Source: Dichetophora obliterata (lineage: Eukaryota > Arthropoda > Insecta > Diptera > Sciomyzidae). From it: a DNA stretch of 64,000 nucleotides. This document shows positions 34,901-44,656 of the stretch, in pieces. Within the stretch, counting starts at the first letter, position 1. Every line of letters begins with the position of its first letter. Where the stretch lies: assembly GCA_963920525.1 (NCBI GenBank), contig OY986438.1:77739560-77803559 (forward strand). The letters run 5' to 3'. A program made the position numbers and the translations under genes. The notes beneath the pieces are model-generated. The model saw only the letters and a program-made list of their open reading frames with translations. It was not told the origin of the DNA and ran no database searches.

Positions 34901-36240
34901 CAGTGATGAAATTTTATGGTAGTGGACAAGGGGGAGGGGCACCTCCCATACTACCCAAATTTGTGATATCGAATAGCTTTGAAGTTATAGGAATTCAACT
35001 ATGGAATTCAGTTTTTGACCTCAATTTACACATGCAGTTTCAATGGTTTTATTTTATGGGCGTTAGACAGGGAGGCGTGACATCTCCCTTACAACCCAAA
35101 TTTGCGATATCGAATTGCTTTGAAGTTATAGGTTGACAGCTTAAGAATTCGGTATTCGACCTACATTTATGCATGCACTTTCATTCCTCTACATTTTGTG
35201 AGCGTAGGGAAAAGGGGAGTTGTACTTCCCAAACAACCCAACTTTGTGCTATCAAATAGCTTTGGAGTTATAGGTCGCACAACGCCGGAATTCAGTATTC
35301 GACCTCAATGTACACATGCAGTTTCATTGATTCAATTTTATGTTCATTGGTATGAGGGGCGTGGCACCTCCCATTTAACGTAAATTTGCGATATCGAATA
35401 TCAGCGTCAGAATTCAGTATTCGGCCCCAATTTATACATGCAGTTTCATTAATTACATTTTATGAGCGTTGATCAAGGGGGAGTGGCACCTCCCATACAA
35501 CGAAAATTTGTGATATCGACAAGGGGGAGTGAAACCTCCTATTTAACCCAAAATAGATATATCAAATAGCTTTGGGGATATAGGTCTCACAGCTTTGGAA
35601 TTCAGTATTGGACCTCAATGTACACATGCAGATTCATTGATTACATTTTATGAGCGTTTATCAAGGGGAAGTGGCACCTCCCATGCAACGAAAATTTGTG
35701 ATATCGAATAGCTTTGGAGTTCAAGGTCGCACAGCGTCGGAATTCAGTATTCGACCAAAATTTACGCTTGCAGATTTACTGATAAAATTTTTTAGTGTTT
35801 ATCGGGTGGGCGTGACACCTCCAATTGAACCTAAATTTGCGATATCGAATAGCTTTGGAGTTATAGGTAACTCAGCCACGGAATTCAGTATTCGACCTCA
35901 ATTTACACATGCAGTTTCATTGGTAAAATTTTATGGGCGTAAGGAAAAGGGTAGTGGTACCTCCCATACAACCCAAATTTGTGCTATCGAATAGTTTTGG
36001 AGTTATATGTCGCACAGTTTTGGAATTCGGTATTCAACCTCCATGTACACATGCAGTTTAATTGATTACATTCTATGAGCGGTGATCAAGAGGGCGTGGC
36101 ACTTCCTATACAACCAAAATTTGTTATATCGAATAGCTTTGTGGATATAGGTCGCACAGTCTCAGAATTCAATATATGACCTCAGTTTAGACATGCTGTT
36201 TAACTGATAACATTTTATGGGCGTTTGACAAGGGAGAGTG
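34900..36240 (+). repeat. Helitron internal repeat block 2, about 150-bp satellite
   Basis: About nine units, some partial, share ggggcgtggcacctcccatacaa, tttgcgatatcgaatagctttgg and ggaattcagtattcgacctc. The last unit runs into the 3' end. The chance ORFs in this block simply follow the period. Confidence 0.85.
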
Positions 36241-36266
36241 GCAGCAACGCGCCGGGTTTCAGCTAG

Positions 36267-37813
36267 TAAATTATACAAAAAGAGTAAATTGAACATGTCC
36301 TTTCGTGAAAACTATCTTGTGGCTCGTAAACAGTATGAAACTCTGAAGATCTCCCTTTATAGAAGTAATGTCCGGGCGTTGGAATCGGATATTAAATGCA
36401 ATCCTAGAGCTTTCTGGAAATTTTTTAATAAAAAGAGAAATACTAAGGGTCTTCCTAAAAATATGTATTTTAAAGATAAAATATCGAACAATATTGATGA
36501 TGCATGTAATATGTTTGCTGACTACTTCCAATCAAATTTTGTTTTAGATAATGTTCCTATACATCAAGATCGATCGCTATATAATGGAGAGCGAATCACT
36601 GATTTGGGCAGTTTAGTTCTTTCGGTAGAAGATGTTTTTAACGAGTTGTTGTCACTCGATATTAATAAGGGTGCTGGCCCCGATAATATCCCACCAGTCG
36701 TCCTTAAAAAATGTGCTGCTGCACTTGCTCAGCCTCTTTCAATAATTTTTAATTTGTCCCTTGAGAAAGGTATATTTTTGGATATTTGGAAGGTTTCAAT
36801 TATAGTTCCTATTCATAAATCTGGATCAAGACAAGACATTGGAAACTATAGACCAATATCTAAGTTACCATCAATTCCCAAATTGTTTGAAGCCTTGGTG
36901 AAAAAGCAGATCTATCAAGGCATTAAAAATTCGATATCTGAAAGCCAGCATGGTTTTGTCTCTGGAAAATCAACCTCTACAAACCTGGTTCTATTCACTC
37001 ACTTAATAAAAAATGAATTGGAGAATGGTAAACAAATAGACGGTATTTTCACAGATTTCGCTAAAGCATTTGATAGAGTTCAGCACTCTATTCTAATTAA
37101 TAAGCTCAGTCTAATGGGTTTTCATTCTTCACTCTTGTCTTGGCTTAGTGAGTACCTTTTAGGTCGTAGCCAAAATGTATGCATGGGAAAGACGATCTCA
37201 AAAGCAATAATTAATCATTCAGGTGTGCCACAGGGTAGCCACCTTGGGTTATTTATTCTTTTCATCAATGATCTTCCTAATTTTATACAGTACTCAGATT
37301 GCCTTATGTATGCTGATGATGTTAAGATTTTTAAGTCTGTAAGCTCTCTTAGTGATCAATGGAGTTTACAAAGTGATTTAAATAGTCTGCACTCATGGTG
37401 TATGCTAAATAAACTGAATTTAAATTTGTCAAAATGCAACATAAGAGTTTGCTGACCCGTATACCTTAAAGACTCTTTTCATTTCCATTATAAGATCAAT
37501 ACTTGAGTATGGGTGTGTAATATGGGACCCATTTTATGAGTCGCATAGTACAAGATTGGAAAAAGTCCAAAAACGTTTTACTCGTTTTGTTGTGAAAAAA
37601 CTAAATTGGAATTTTATGCCAGAGTATAGCTCCCGATGTGCACTTATTGGGCTTAAATCGTTGAGTTCTAGAAGAAAATATTTTCTTATAACTTTTGTTC
37701 GAGATCTTTTAATGAATAATATTAACTGTGCGCCAATCCTCGCCCGTCTAAATATTTATGCTCCGGAAAGACACTTTAGGCAAAGAGATTTTTTTTTACA
37801 TTCCGCACCATAG
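36267..37813 (+). pseudogene. LINE ORF2, reverse transcriptase domain
   Basis: The frame continues from the endonuclease half. RT motifs in order: KGAGPDNIPPVVLKKC, WKVSIIVPIHKSG, NYRPISKLPSIPKLFE, SQHGFVSGKSTSTNL, GIFTDFAKAFDRVQH, GVPQGSHLGLFILF and catalytic LMYADDVKIF (about 37306). It stops at 37453 after LSKCN, and a stretch of about 50 codons seems deleted before the C-terminal SILEYGCVIWDP and RLEKVQKRF motifs at 37500-37813. The motif set fits the CR1/Jockey group. Confidence 0.85.
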
Positions 37814-38069
37814 AACTAACTATGGCCGGAGTGATCCGATTTTTAACATGTGCACTGTCTATAACAGTGTAAGTGCTCGTATAGATTTCACTAAAAATAG
37901 AGAGGCATTTAAGCAAACTGTATTGAGTATTGTATAAATCCTTAATTTTATATTCTTTAAATAATTACATTATAATTATGGTTTTAGTGTAATTTAAGAT
38001 GCAATAAAGAGACTGTTAAACATTTTTGTCGATAGTTTATAAATAAATAAATAATAATAATAATAAACT

Positions 38070-39219
38070 AAAGTACTCACCCTGTATTATATTTAAGCTA
38101 GAAACATAAAGCACACACACATTGTTACACATATAAGAAATTTATATTATCAAAAATAACACATACATACAAAAGTACTGAGCGAGCTTCCCCTCAAAAT
38201 ATAACACACACATTTATACACCACATAAGAAATAGTGTGTATCAAATTTTGTAAATTATATTTGTTTCTCGCTCAGACAAGCATAGAATGTATGACTATC
38301 GTAAATAGAATAAGTTTATATGCGTCACATGACGCCGGTGCCAGCCACCACTTAGGAGATTTTATTTTTTGGAAATAAAGAGTCGAGTGCGAGACACTGA
38401 ATGGATAAGACGTACTGAATTTTTATTACGATTTATTCGAGTTGGAAATATTTAGAAGCTGAGAGCAATTTGGAAGGTAGCTGGTCGGACGGACGCTGAC
38501 ACCAAAGACGGTAAGGTATCTTGAAAACAACCCCACACCACTTCCTAGATTCCTTTCACACTAGGGCAAAACGTCGAGAGTTAAGACCTTTCATCGAAAG
38601 CTTTTCATCTCCGTTTTCCCACTTCCAACTCTGCATGAGTACCGCCGAAAGGCCATTTCACAAAATCTGTTTCACGCTTGAGGCCAGACGGCTCTTTAGG
38701 AGCACCTCAGGACCTCGCGTCGAAACGCCTTGCCAGCTATACGCCAGCAAATATCCTATTACAAGGCGAGCGTCGTGGCCAGAGACGTTAAAGTTCTCCG
38801 TGCCCTGCTTTGTGCTTTCCCACAGCTCTGCATGAGTAAACCAAAGCATAACCCCTTTAACAAAATTGTTTCACGCTTGAGGCTGGACGATTCACCGAGT
38901 CACCCAAGCGTCGCGTCGAAACAAATCGCAAGCTACACGCCAGCGTCCCTATCCCATTCCCGAAGAAATCCCTAGCGACGCAAACCGCACGGACAGACAG
39001 GCCGACAGGACGAACCGGCCATCCACCTGCAAAGCATCACTACCCGTAAGAGGATTTCTAGTCGGACATCGCCGCGATTCTAGTGCTCCCTTAAAAAAGG
39101 AGTGCAAGCGGTCACAACCCAAAACCTCCACAACAATTCTTGTGCCAGAACCCCGGACAGCCGCTGAGTTATACCCTGGCTGGAAAACCCAATCTGTAGC
39201 GCCCCGGAGGTTCGTTACA
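38070..39219 (+). repeat. Element X LTR1, second part with promoter and poly(A) signals
   Basis: It matches 61532-62683. Contains tttatatg (about 38313) and an aataaa (about 38377), then R-U5 sequence of about 840 bp, ending cggaggttcgttaca. Confidence 0.85.
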
Positions 39220-39221
39220 AG

Positions 39222-39240
39222 TGGCGCCCGAGCAGGGACT
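39222..39240 (+). other. Element X primer-binding site, copy 1
   Basis: TGGCGCCCGAGCAGGGACT, two bases after the LTR end; tRNA-Lys type as in Osvaldo/Ulysses and in element A. Copy 2 at 62686 has TGGCACCC. Confidence 0.8.
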
Positions 39241-39484
39241 CTGTAAGCAACCATCAAGCAAGCAGAGTCCAAGAAGAAAAAACCCAGGACCACGAGCCAA
39301 GCTTTCACATCATACGGAAACCACAGGCGTGGCCAGAAGCCGAAGTACAGTTCCGAGGACTACAAAAACATTCACACACACACACGTCAACGTGCCCAGC
39401 ATCAAGTGCGACCATACGCTGACAACGGTCGCAAGGACCACCACACTAAGTCTTCGAACTGGTTTAAAGACAACACATACAATG

Positions 39485-39745
39485 ATAATAATCATCTTTA
39501 ATTTAACAAAATAAAAGATAGCAGGATGCTACAAAATTAATCATCTTTAACACAATACAAAAATAAAAGATAGCGGGATGCTACAAAACTAATCATCTTT
39601 AAACACAACATAAAAATAAAAGATAGCGGGATGCTACAAAATAATCATCTTTAATTCAACAAAAATAACGATAGTAATCATCTTTAACCCTAAAAATGAC
39701 AACGCATAATTTGTCGAACTCGTTTGACGAAAACGAGTACAATCA
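39485..39745 (+). repeat. About 60-bp leader repeats of element X
   Basis: Four to five units of aatcatctttaa...aaaataaaagatagcgggatgctacaaaa, also present at 62950-63205 in copy 2. They lie between PBS and the first ORF. Confidence 0.85.
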
Positions 39746-39906
39746 TCTCTAACAAAGCAAACAAAAACAACAGCAGTTTCAAGGCCCATTATTGTGCACC
39801 AACTTCATCGTCCAAGCAAGCATAATCGTCGTGAACCCAGTAGGCCAATCCTACGATCATCACACAAACCCGGCGAACTTGTTTGACGAAAACAAAACCA
39901 CCACCA

Positions 39907-41256
39907 ATGTCATATTGCAACTGTTGCCCTCCGGTGACACAGCCACCGGAACCTACTCCGAAAGCAGCCACAGCTGTCGTTGCAAGAGAGACCCCAAAAC
40001 GAGTCGCAGGAAGCCCCATAACTCCACTTCAGTTTCGAGAACAAATGTTCGAAGAGTTACGGCAGCACATCCGACTAAAACACCAGCAGGAAGCTAGACA
40101 AGCAGCCCACAGCGAGCCTCGAAAAGAGCCGGCGCCATCAAAACAGCCACCCCCTCCTAAATCGACCGCTCGAAGAGCTAAAAAGCCTGCTACACGGAAG
40201 TTACAGCGTGAGCCAGAGCCACCAAAGCGGCCGTTGCTTTCGAAAACGATCGCTATTAAGATGGAAGAACCGGTAGCACCGAAGCTACAACCAATGCCAG
40301 CGCCACAAACGCAGGAAGTGCCAGCCAAACCTTTCGAACTGGACATCCCGCAAGAGTGCGAACAACCCCTAGAAGTGAGACAAGTTACAGCTGAACCTGA
40401 ACCATCACAACCCATACCCTGGCAGGAAGACGTCCAGGTTCCAGAAAAACTTGAGTTACAGCCAGAAGATCCGCTTCCAGAAGAAAATAAGGTAACCATC
40501 GATTCCCTCATCGGCACCAGCTCTCAACCTGCGAGCACCCTCACGCCAGAGCCATTGGCAAACCCCGAAGATACGTCAGTCGACGTGAAAGTTTTGCGCC
40601 ACACCGCAGAGCCAGAAAAATCGATACAAGGTGACGACCCCGACGACCTACAGCTCATAAAAAGTAAGTTGGCAGAATCACTAGAGGCCACGCCAGCCCA
40701 ACACGCACGACCGCCAGAAATTCAAGCGTGTTCAATCAGAAAGCGAGACGATTCACTAAAAGCAATTACACCGCATAACCTTGAAGGGCCACTAGCGCCA
40801 GATAAGCAGTTAACTCCCGTCAAACAGCAGAACCAAGAAGGGTCACTAGCACCAGACAAACCACTAGTGCCATCCAAACAACGATACCATGAAGGGCCGC
40901 CAGTGCCATGCAGACAACAAAAACATGAAGGACCACCGGCTCCAGATAAGCAGACAACACACACGCAGTCAACCGGGTCAATGTTACAGCCCCATCCCAA
41001 GAGACCGCCAGCTTCACGCGATAAGAAGACAACAGCAGCACAGGAACTGCTACCAATATTCGTACCCACCGAAGATGACTTCGCGTCAAGCAAAGTAGCA
41101 AACAACGAAGGGCCCATGGCCACAGCTTACGTGCATCATACAATTTGGGACCCAGGCATTGAGCAGAACAGTACACATCAGCGACTTGAAGAAGTTCTTT
41201 GCCATCGACAACTCACGACAGCCCGCATCATAAAACGAAGCATACCGCGGCCCTAA
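39907..41256 (+). CDS. Element X ORF1: proline-rich protein
   Basis: The frame runs from 39883, but ATG 39907 (MSYCNCCPPVTQPPEP) is the better start because copy 2 has a stop just upstream of the matching ATG (63369). The protein is about 449 residues, highly Pro/Lys/Glu/Gln-rich and probably disordered. It has one helical segment (LQFREQMFEELRQHIRLKHQQEARQ), basic Arg/Lys-Pro stretches, and an array of EGPxAPDKQ-x-TP-x-KQQ units near the C-terminus. I see no capsid, zinc knuckle or protease motif. It occupies the place of gag, but homology to Gag is not visible. Function unknown. Confidence 0.65.
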   Translation: MSYCNCCPPVTQPPEPTPKAATAVVARETPKRVAGSPITPLQFREQMFEELRQHIRLKHQQEARQAAHSEPRKEPAPSKQPPPPKSTARRAKKPATRKLQREPEPPKRPLLSKTIAIKMEEPVAPKLQPMPAPQTQEVPAKPFELDIPQECEQPLEVRQVTAEPEPSQPIPWQEDVQVPEKLELQPEDPLPEENKVTIDSLIGTSSQPASTLTPEPLANPEDTSVDVKVLRHTAEPEKSIQGDDPDDLQLIKSKLAESLEATPAQHARPPEIQACSIRKRDDSLKAITPHNLEGPLAPDKQLTPVKQQNQEGSLAPDKPLVPSKQRYHEGPPVPCRQQKHEGPPAPDKQTTHTQSTGSMLQPHPKRPPASRDKKTTAAQELLPIFVPTEDDFASSKVANNEGPMATAYVHHTIWDPGIEQNSTHQRLEEVLCHRQLTTARIIKRSIPRP

Positions 41257-41456
41257 TCCGCGTCAACAACTGGAAGCTACCGCGGCCCTAATCCGCGTCA
41301 ACAACTGGAAGCCACCGCGGCGCTAATCCGCGTCAACAACTGGAAGCTACCGCGGGCCTAATCCGCGTCAACAACTGGAAGCCACCGCGGCCCTAATCTG
41401 CGTCAACAACTGGAAGCTACCGCGGCCCTAATCCGCGTCAACAACTGGAAGCTACG
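41247..41456 (+). repeat. 36-bp minisatellite, six units
   Basis: Units ccgcggccctaatccgcgtc + aacaactggaagctac, nearly identical. ORF1 ends inside the first unit (TAA in ccctaatcc). The 36-bp length equals 12 codons. Confidence 0.95.
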
Positions 41457-42606
41457 CAACCCGACTATGTCATCATTCGCAGCCGTATCTGCCCCACCAA
41501 CTACGTTTCAGCACCGACTCAACATCATATGTGCAACCGCAGCACCGTCTGCGACACCAAAAGGGACCCGCAGCACCATCTGCAACACCAACTAGGACCT
41601 GCAGCACGTACCTGCACTAACAACTACCACCAACAACATGTCATACCTGACACGAAAAGTTGCAACCAGTGCAACAGCAAAATGACACAACCTCAAGTCA
41701 TGTGACAAGTCACAAACCATCACGCTACACATCAGCACCTACCAGAGAAGGTCACTGCCAAGTAAAGTCATCGCATCGGTCAACCAACAAACCGGGCTAG
41801 CAGTCCAAAGAATCACCTTGCGACCAGCTATCGACATGACCCCGCTGAAGCATGTCATCAACATGACAACTAGCGTTTGCATTATACACATGCAACGAGC
41901 GTCAAAACCCTCAGACCGCTCGTATTTTAAATTACATTCACCAAGCAACGCCTACCAACGGAAAGCCACCACGTCGAAGATATAGCCATCAGTCATCATC
42001 TACACTGCAAACGCCCAAACAAGTGTCGCACGCAGCATTATTACTGAGCTACACATCAGACGTACAACAAAGTCATACTTTCCTGGCAACATTTCCGTCG
42101 TAATACAACCATCACGCACCAGATGCACATCAAATCGTCAAAAATTCGTCAAAAAAACAGAAAATCGTCAAAATGCATTCATCAGTCATCGTCTACAGGG
42201 CCAACGCTCAAGCAAGCGTCACACACGACATAATTACGGAGCTACATGCCAGATGCACAACCAAATCACACTTTCTGTCAATCTCACCACAAGAATTCAA
42301 CCATCATGCACCGGCTGCACATCAAATGGTAAATTCACATGAAACTGCGTCATACAGTAAAGTATTTATAACTGGCAACACCGCAACAAAACGAAAGAAA
42401 GTTTGAACATAACTTCAAAACAAGCCATTGCAATTTGGACCGTTTCATAAGCAACAACGCAATTGAGTCTCCGAGCGCGATAAAACTTCGCAGTAAATTT
42501 AAAGTAAATATTTTCAAGTCGTATTTTTGCCAACCCACAGGGATTACGCCAAACTGTTTTTTTCAAAACAACCAACGCAAAGCGAGATCACCTCCAGCAC
42601 AGCATT
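41457..42606. other. Element X inter-ORF region with a tandem duplication
   Basis: No convincing ORF. A stretch of about 160 bp at about 41985-42140 (catcagtcatc...ccagatgcacatcaaat) is repeated in diverged form at about 42175-42335. The region is more GC-rich than the window average. Confidence 0.55.
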
Positions 42607-42825
42607 ATGGACCAACTACAGCTGAATAAGCAGATATTCATCGCTAAATTAAGGGAGCAAGTAGAAAAGGAGAAGCACGCTGCACAGGTCGCAGCGAAAG
42701 CACCCAAGTACGCAAACGCCATCGCAGACATCATCGCCGCCCCAGGCAAGCAGCTCCGTCGAGTGATCCGACCCACGTCCATTGTGGAGCGATCCGAGTG
42801 GTCCAAAACCCCTCGGCCGCCCTAG
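42607..42825 (+). CDS. Element X ORF2a: short helical ORF before the protease
   Basis: 72 residues with a charged N-terminal helix (QIFIAKLREQVEKEKHAAQ), ending at 42825 and overlapping the protease frame by 28 bp. It may be the true N-terminus of the protease joined by a frameshift, or a separate small protein. No family recognised. Confidence 0.4.
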   Translation: MDQLQLNKQIFIAKLREQVEKEKHAAQVAAKAPKYANAIADIIAAPGKQLRRVIRPTSIVERSEWSKTPRPP

Positions 42826-44168
42826 ACAGATCGATCAACGTTGACCAAGCATTCCGGCAAGATGCCACCACTACACCGAACTGGTCAAACTGTTCACCGT
42901 CAGCGCCATACATAGCCGACGACCTATTCGTGCACAGGTTTTACAACCAGACGGTAGTGACACCACCCGCCATCGAATGCACAGCGCAACTCGAGCAGGA
43001 GATGCAGCAGATACTGCCCCAAGCAACCGCAGAACTCGACGCCGAACTAAATCGCTCAACTGCACCCTTCGCAGCTAGCAAAGACTCGACGCAGTCTCAA
43101 CAGCCTGCACAGACGCCGACAACAGCGCCAGCAGCGGCAGCCACGACAGCCATAGAGCTGTCCAGCGACGACGACGACAACGAAAGCCCAGAGCATCTGT
43201 TCACCTACCCACCAGGTCCAGGAGGAATCACGATCGAAATGAACGATTATGCCTGTCTCGCTACAGACGTCTACGTGAACGACAAGATCATAGATTTCTA
43301 CCTGAAGTGGATTCAACGGGTGTTACTGCATGACGATCAACAAGCTGAATATCATTTCTTCAGCCCGCATTTTTACGAGCACCTCACGCGCCCCAGAGGA
43401 CGAGCAAGTGATACAACTTTGTCACTTGCTCAGCTACGCTACAAGGAGGTCCAGCCTTGGACCCGCCGCCACGATATTCTAAGCAAGCGGTACATCATCG
43501 TACCAATTAATCAAAATTTGCATTGGTTTGTAGTGATCATTTGCACAATAGCCACCGCAACACCGTCTTCGCATGCCATCACGCAACCCGCACACCAGCA
43601 GCCAGCAATGCTGCTATTTGATTCGCTTGCGTACACGGATCGCTCCCAGGTATTTCAGCCACTACGTAAATACCTCACACAGGAGTTGCACGCCAAATAC
43701 CCAGAGTGAAATCACACCACATTCACCGCCGAGAACCTGCCAGGATACCGCATGGTGGTACCACAGCAGCGAAATATGGCGGATTGCGGGCTCTTCACCC
43801 TACAATATGTGGAAAAGTTTGTAGAAGACGCCAACCACATCCCGCTTACCAACATCGAACGCGCCACCTGGTTCGCCACGGAACTCGCCACCCAAAAGCG
43901 CAGGCAAATAAGCGAGCTTATCCAGGAATTGGCAGGTCAACGTTTGCCTCCAATACCCCTGCCAGCATTACCCACAAGCAACAGCGAAGCAGTAACGCAA
44001 CCAGACACGGTTGCCAAATCACGCTTGATTTCATCTTTGCTGGACATCACCGACATACTCGAGCTAATACAAAAGGCCACAGCTCCACCACACTCAACTA
44101 CAACAGCACGAACGGGAAGTGCATGCCAAGCACCCACCCACGTCGATACAACCACCCTACATGTTTGA
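42798..44168 (+). pseudogene. Element X Ulp1/SENP6-7-like SUMO protease, one in-frame TGA
   Basis: This is a C48 cysteine-peptidase domain in one frame. VNDKIIDFYLKWI (about residues 159-171) is the substrate-cleft motif. YHFFSPHFYEHL and KRYIIVPI follow, then His242 in NLHWFVVII, Asp275 in LLFDSLAY, Gln324 and Cys330 in VPQQRNMADCGLFTLQY. The QxxxxxC spacing is that of SENPs, and the IIDFYLKW...FFSPHFY pattern and the insert between His and Asp are closest to SENP6/SENP7 (Drosophila velo type). SENP6/7 remove SUMO chains in the nucleus. A Ser/Asp-rich IELSSDDDDNE stretch precedes the domain. TGA at 43707-43709, between Asp and Cys, is the only break. Without read-through this copy is inactive. 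Confidence 0.85.
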
Positions 44169-44649
44169 CAGCGGGCCAGCGATCTCATCATTTCTGCCCA
44201 CACCGGATATCCAACGCCCACGCAGCTCAGTAATCACCGAAGGAGGTCAACCACAGCCAACATTTTACACTGGCTGGGATCTAGAACCGGACCTGTACAC
44301 TACAGAGCCACACAGCGATTTCGATGACCTGTATACTACAGAGCCATACAGTGATTTCAACGACCTGTATACTACGGAACCACATAGCGATTTCGACAGC
44401 CACATTTACGCATCAGAGCCACATAGCAGCAACGATCAGCGACTTGCAGGCAGTTGTCAAGACACCACGAGCGCAGAACCATCGTCGCACCCACACTGGC
44501 AACCTACACCATCCGGTTTCAATATGAACGCACATGAAGACCCCAAATACAGCGGCAGTCAATATCAAACCCACAACGAGATGCTCCTGGAGAACTGCAT
44601 AGGCTGGCTCATCCAACCAGACGAAGCCACTCCCACGACCATAGATTAA
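44119..44649 (+). CDS. Element X ORF3 or protease C-terminal extension with 12-residue repeats
   Basis: 176 residues in a different frame from the protease, overlapping its last 50 bp. It contains three copies of a 12-residue unit DLYTTEPHSDFD and a diverged fourth, encoded by 36-bp DNA repeats, followed by a Ser/His/Pro-rich tail ending GWLIQPDEATPTTID. Either a separate protein or the C-terminus of the protease reached by frameshift. It ends seven bases before the target site of element Y. Function unknown. Confidence 0.5.
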   Translation: MHAKHPPTSIQPPYMFDSGPAISSFLPTPDIQRPRSSVITEGGQPQPTFYTGWDLEPDLYTTEPHSDFDDLYTTEPYSDFNDLYTTEPHSDFDSHIYASEPHSSNDQRLAGSCQDTTSAEPSSHPHWQPTPSGFNMNAHEDPKYSGSQYQTHNEMLLENCIGWLIQPDEATPTTID

Positions 44650-44652
44650 ACG

Positions 44653-44656
44653 CAGG
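44653..44656 (+). other. CAGG target-site duplication of element Y
   Basis: cagg before 44657 and again at 60689-60692 flanks the two LTRs of element Y; four bases is usual for Ty3/gypsy integration. It proves the 16-kb element is one insertion in element X. Confidence 0.9.

Larger units (their letters stand above)
32494..36266. mobile_element. Non-autonomous Helitron with internal satellites
   Basis: It begins TCTATATATATAAAA after an A and ends in cgccgggtttcagCTAG before a T, the TC...CTAG structure and A/T insertion site of Helitrons, with no target duplication. Joining 32493 to 36267 restores an uninterrupted LINE ORF2 frame, which fixes both ends to the base. It encodes no Rep/helicase and consists mainly of tandem repeats. 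Confidence 0.85.
30032..38063 (+). mobile_element. CR1/Jockey-group LINE inserted in element X LTR1
   Basis: It interrupts LTR sequence that is continuous in LTR2 (61501-61560) and is flanked by taaact (30026-30031 and 38064-38069). It has ORF1, an endonuclease-RT ORF2 and a 3' tail of (TAA)n. Removing the Helitron inside it leaves about 4.3 kb. Confidence 0.85.

Noticed and set aside
35650..35994. Plus-strand ORFs with repeated FVISNSFGV-like peptide
   Set aside because: They follow the 150-bp Helitron satellite; the repeated peptide is a result of tandem DNA, with stops between.
40029..41176. Long minus-strand ORFs (162, 133, 118 codons) opposite element X ORF1
   Set aside because: Shadow frames of a low-complexity proline/glutamine-rich gene, giving Cys/Ser/Gly-rich translations.
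42173..42406. 77-codon ORF in element X inter-ORF region
   Set aside because: Lies in one unit of a diverged tandem duplication; the other unit does not keep the frame.
43706..44233. 175-codon ORF overlapping the protease C-terminus
   Set aside because: A shadow frame of the protease domain, His/Arg/Pro-rich; the frame with the catalytic Cys is the real one.
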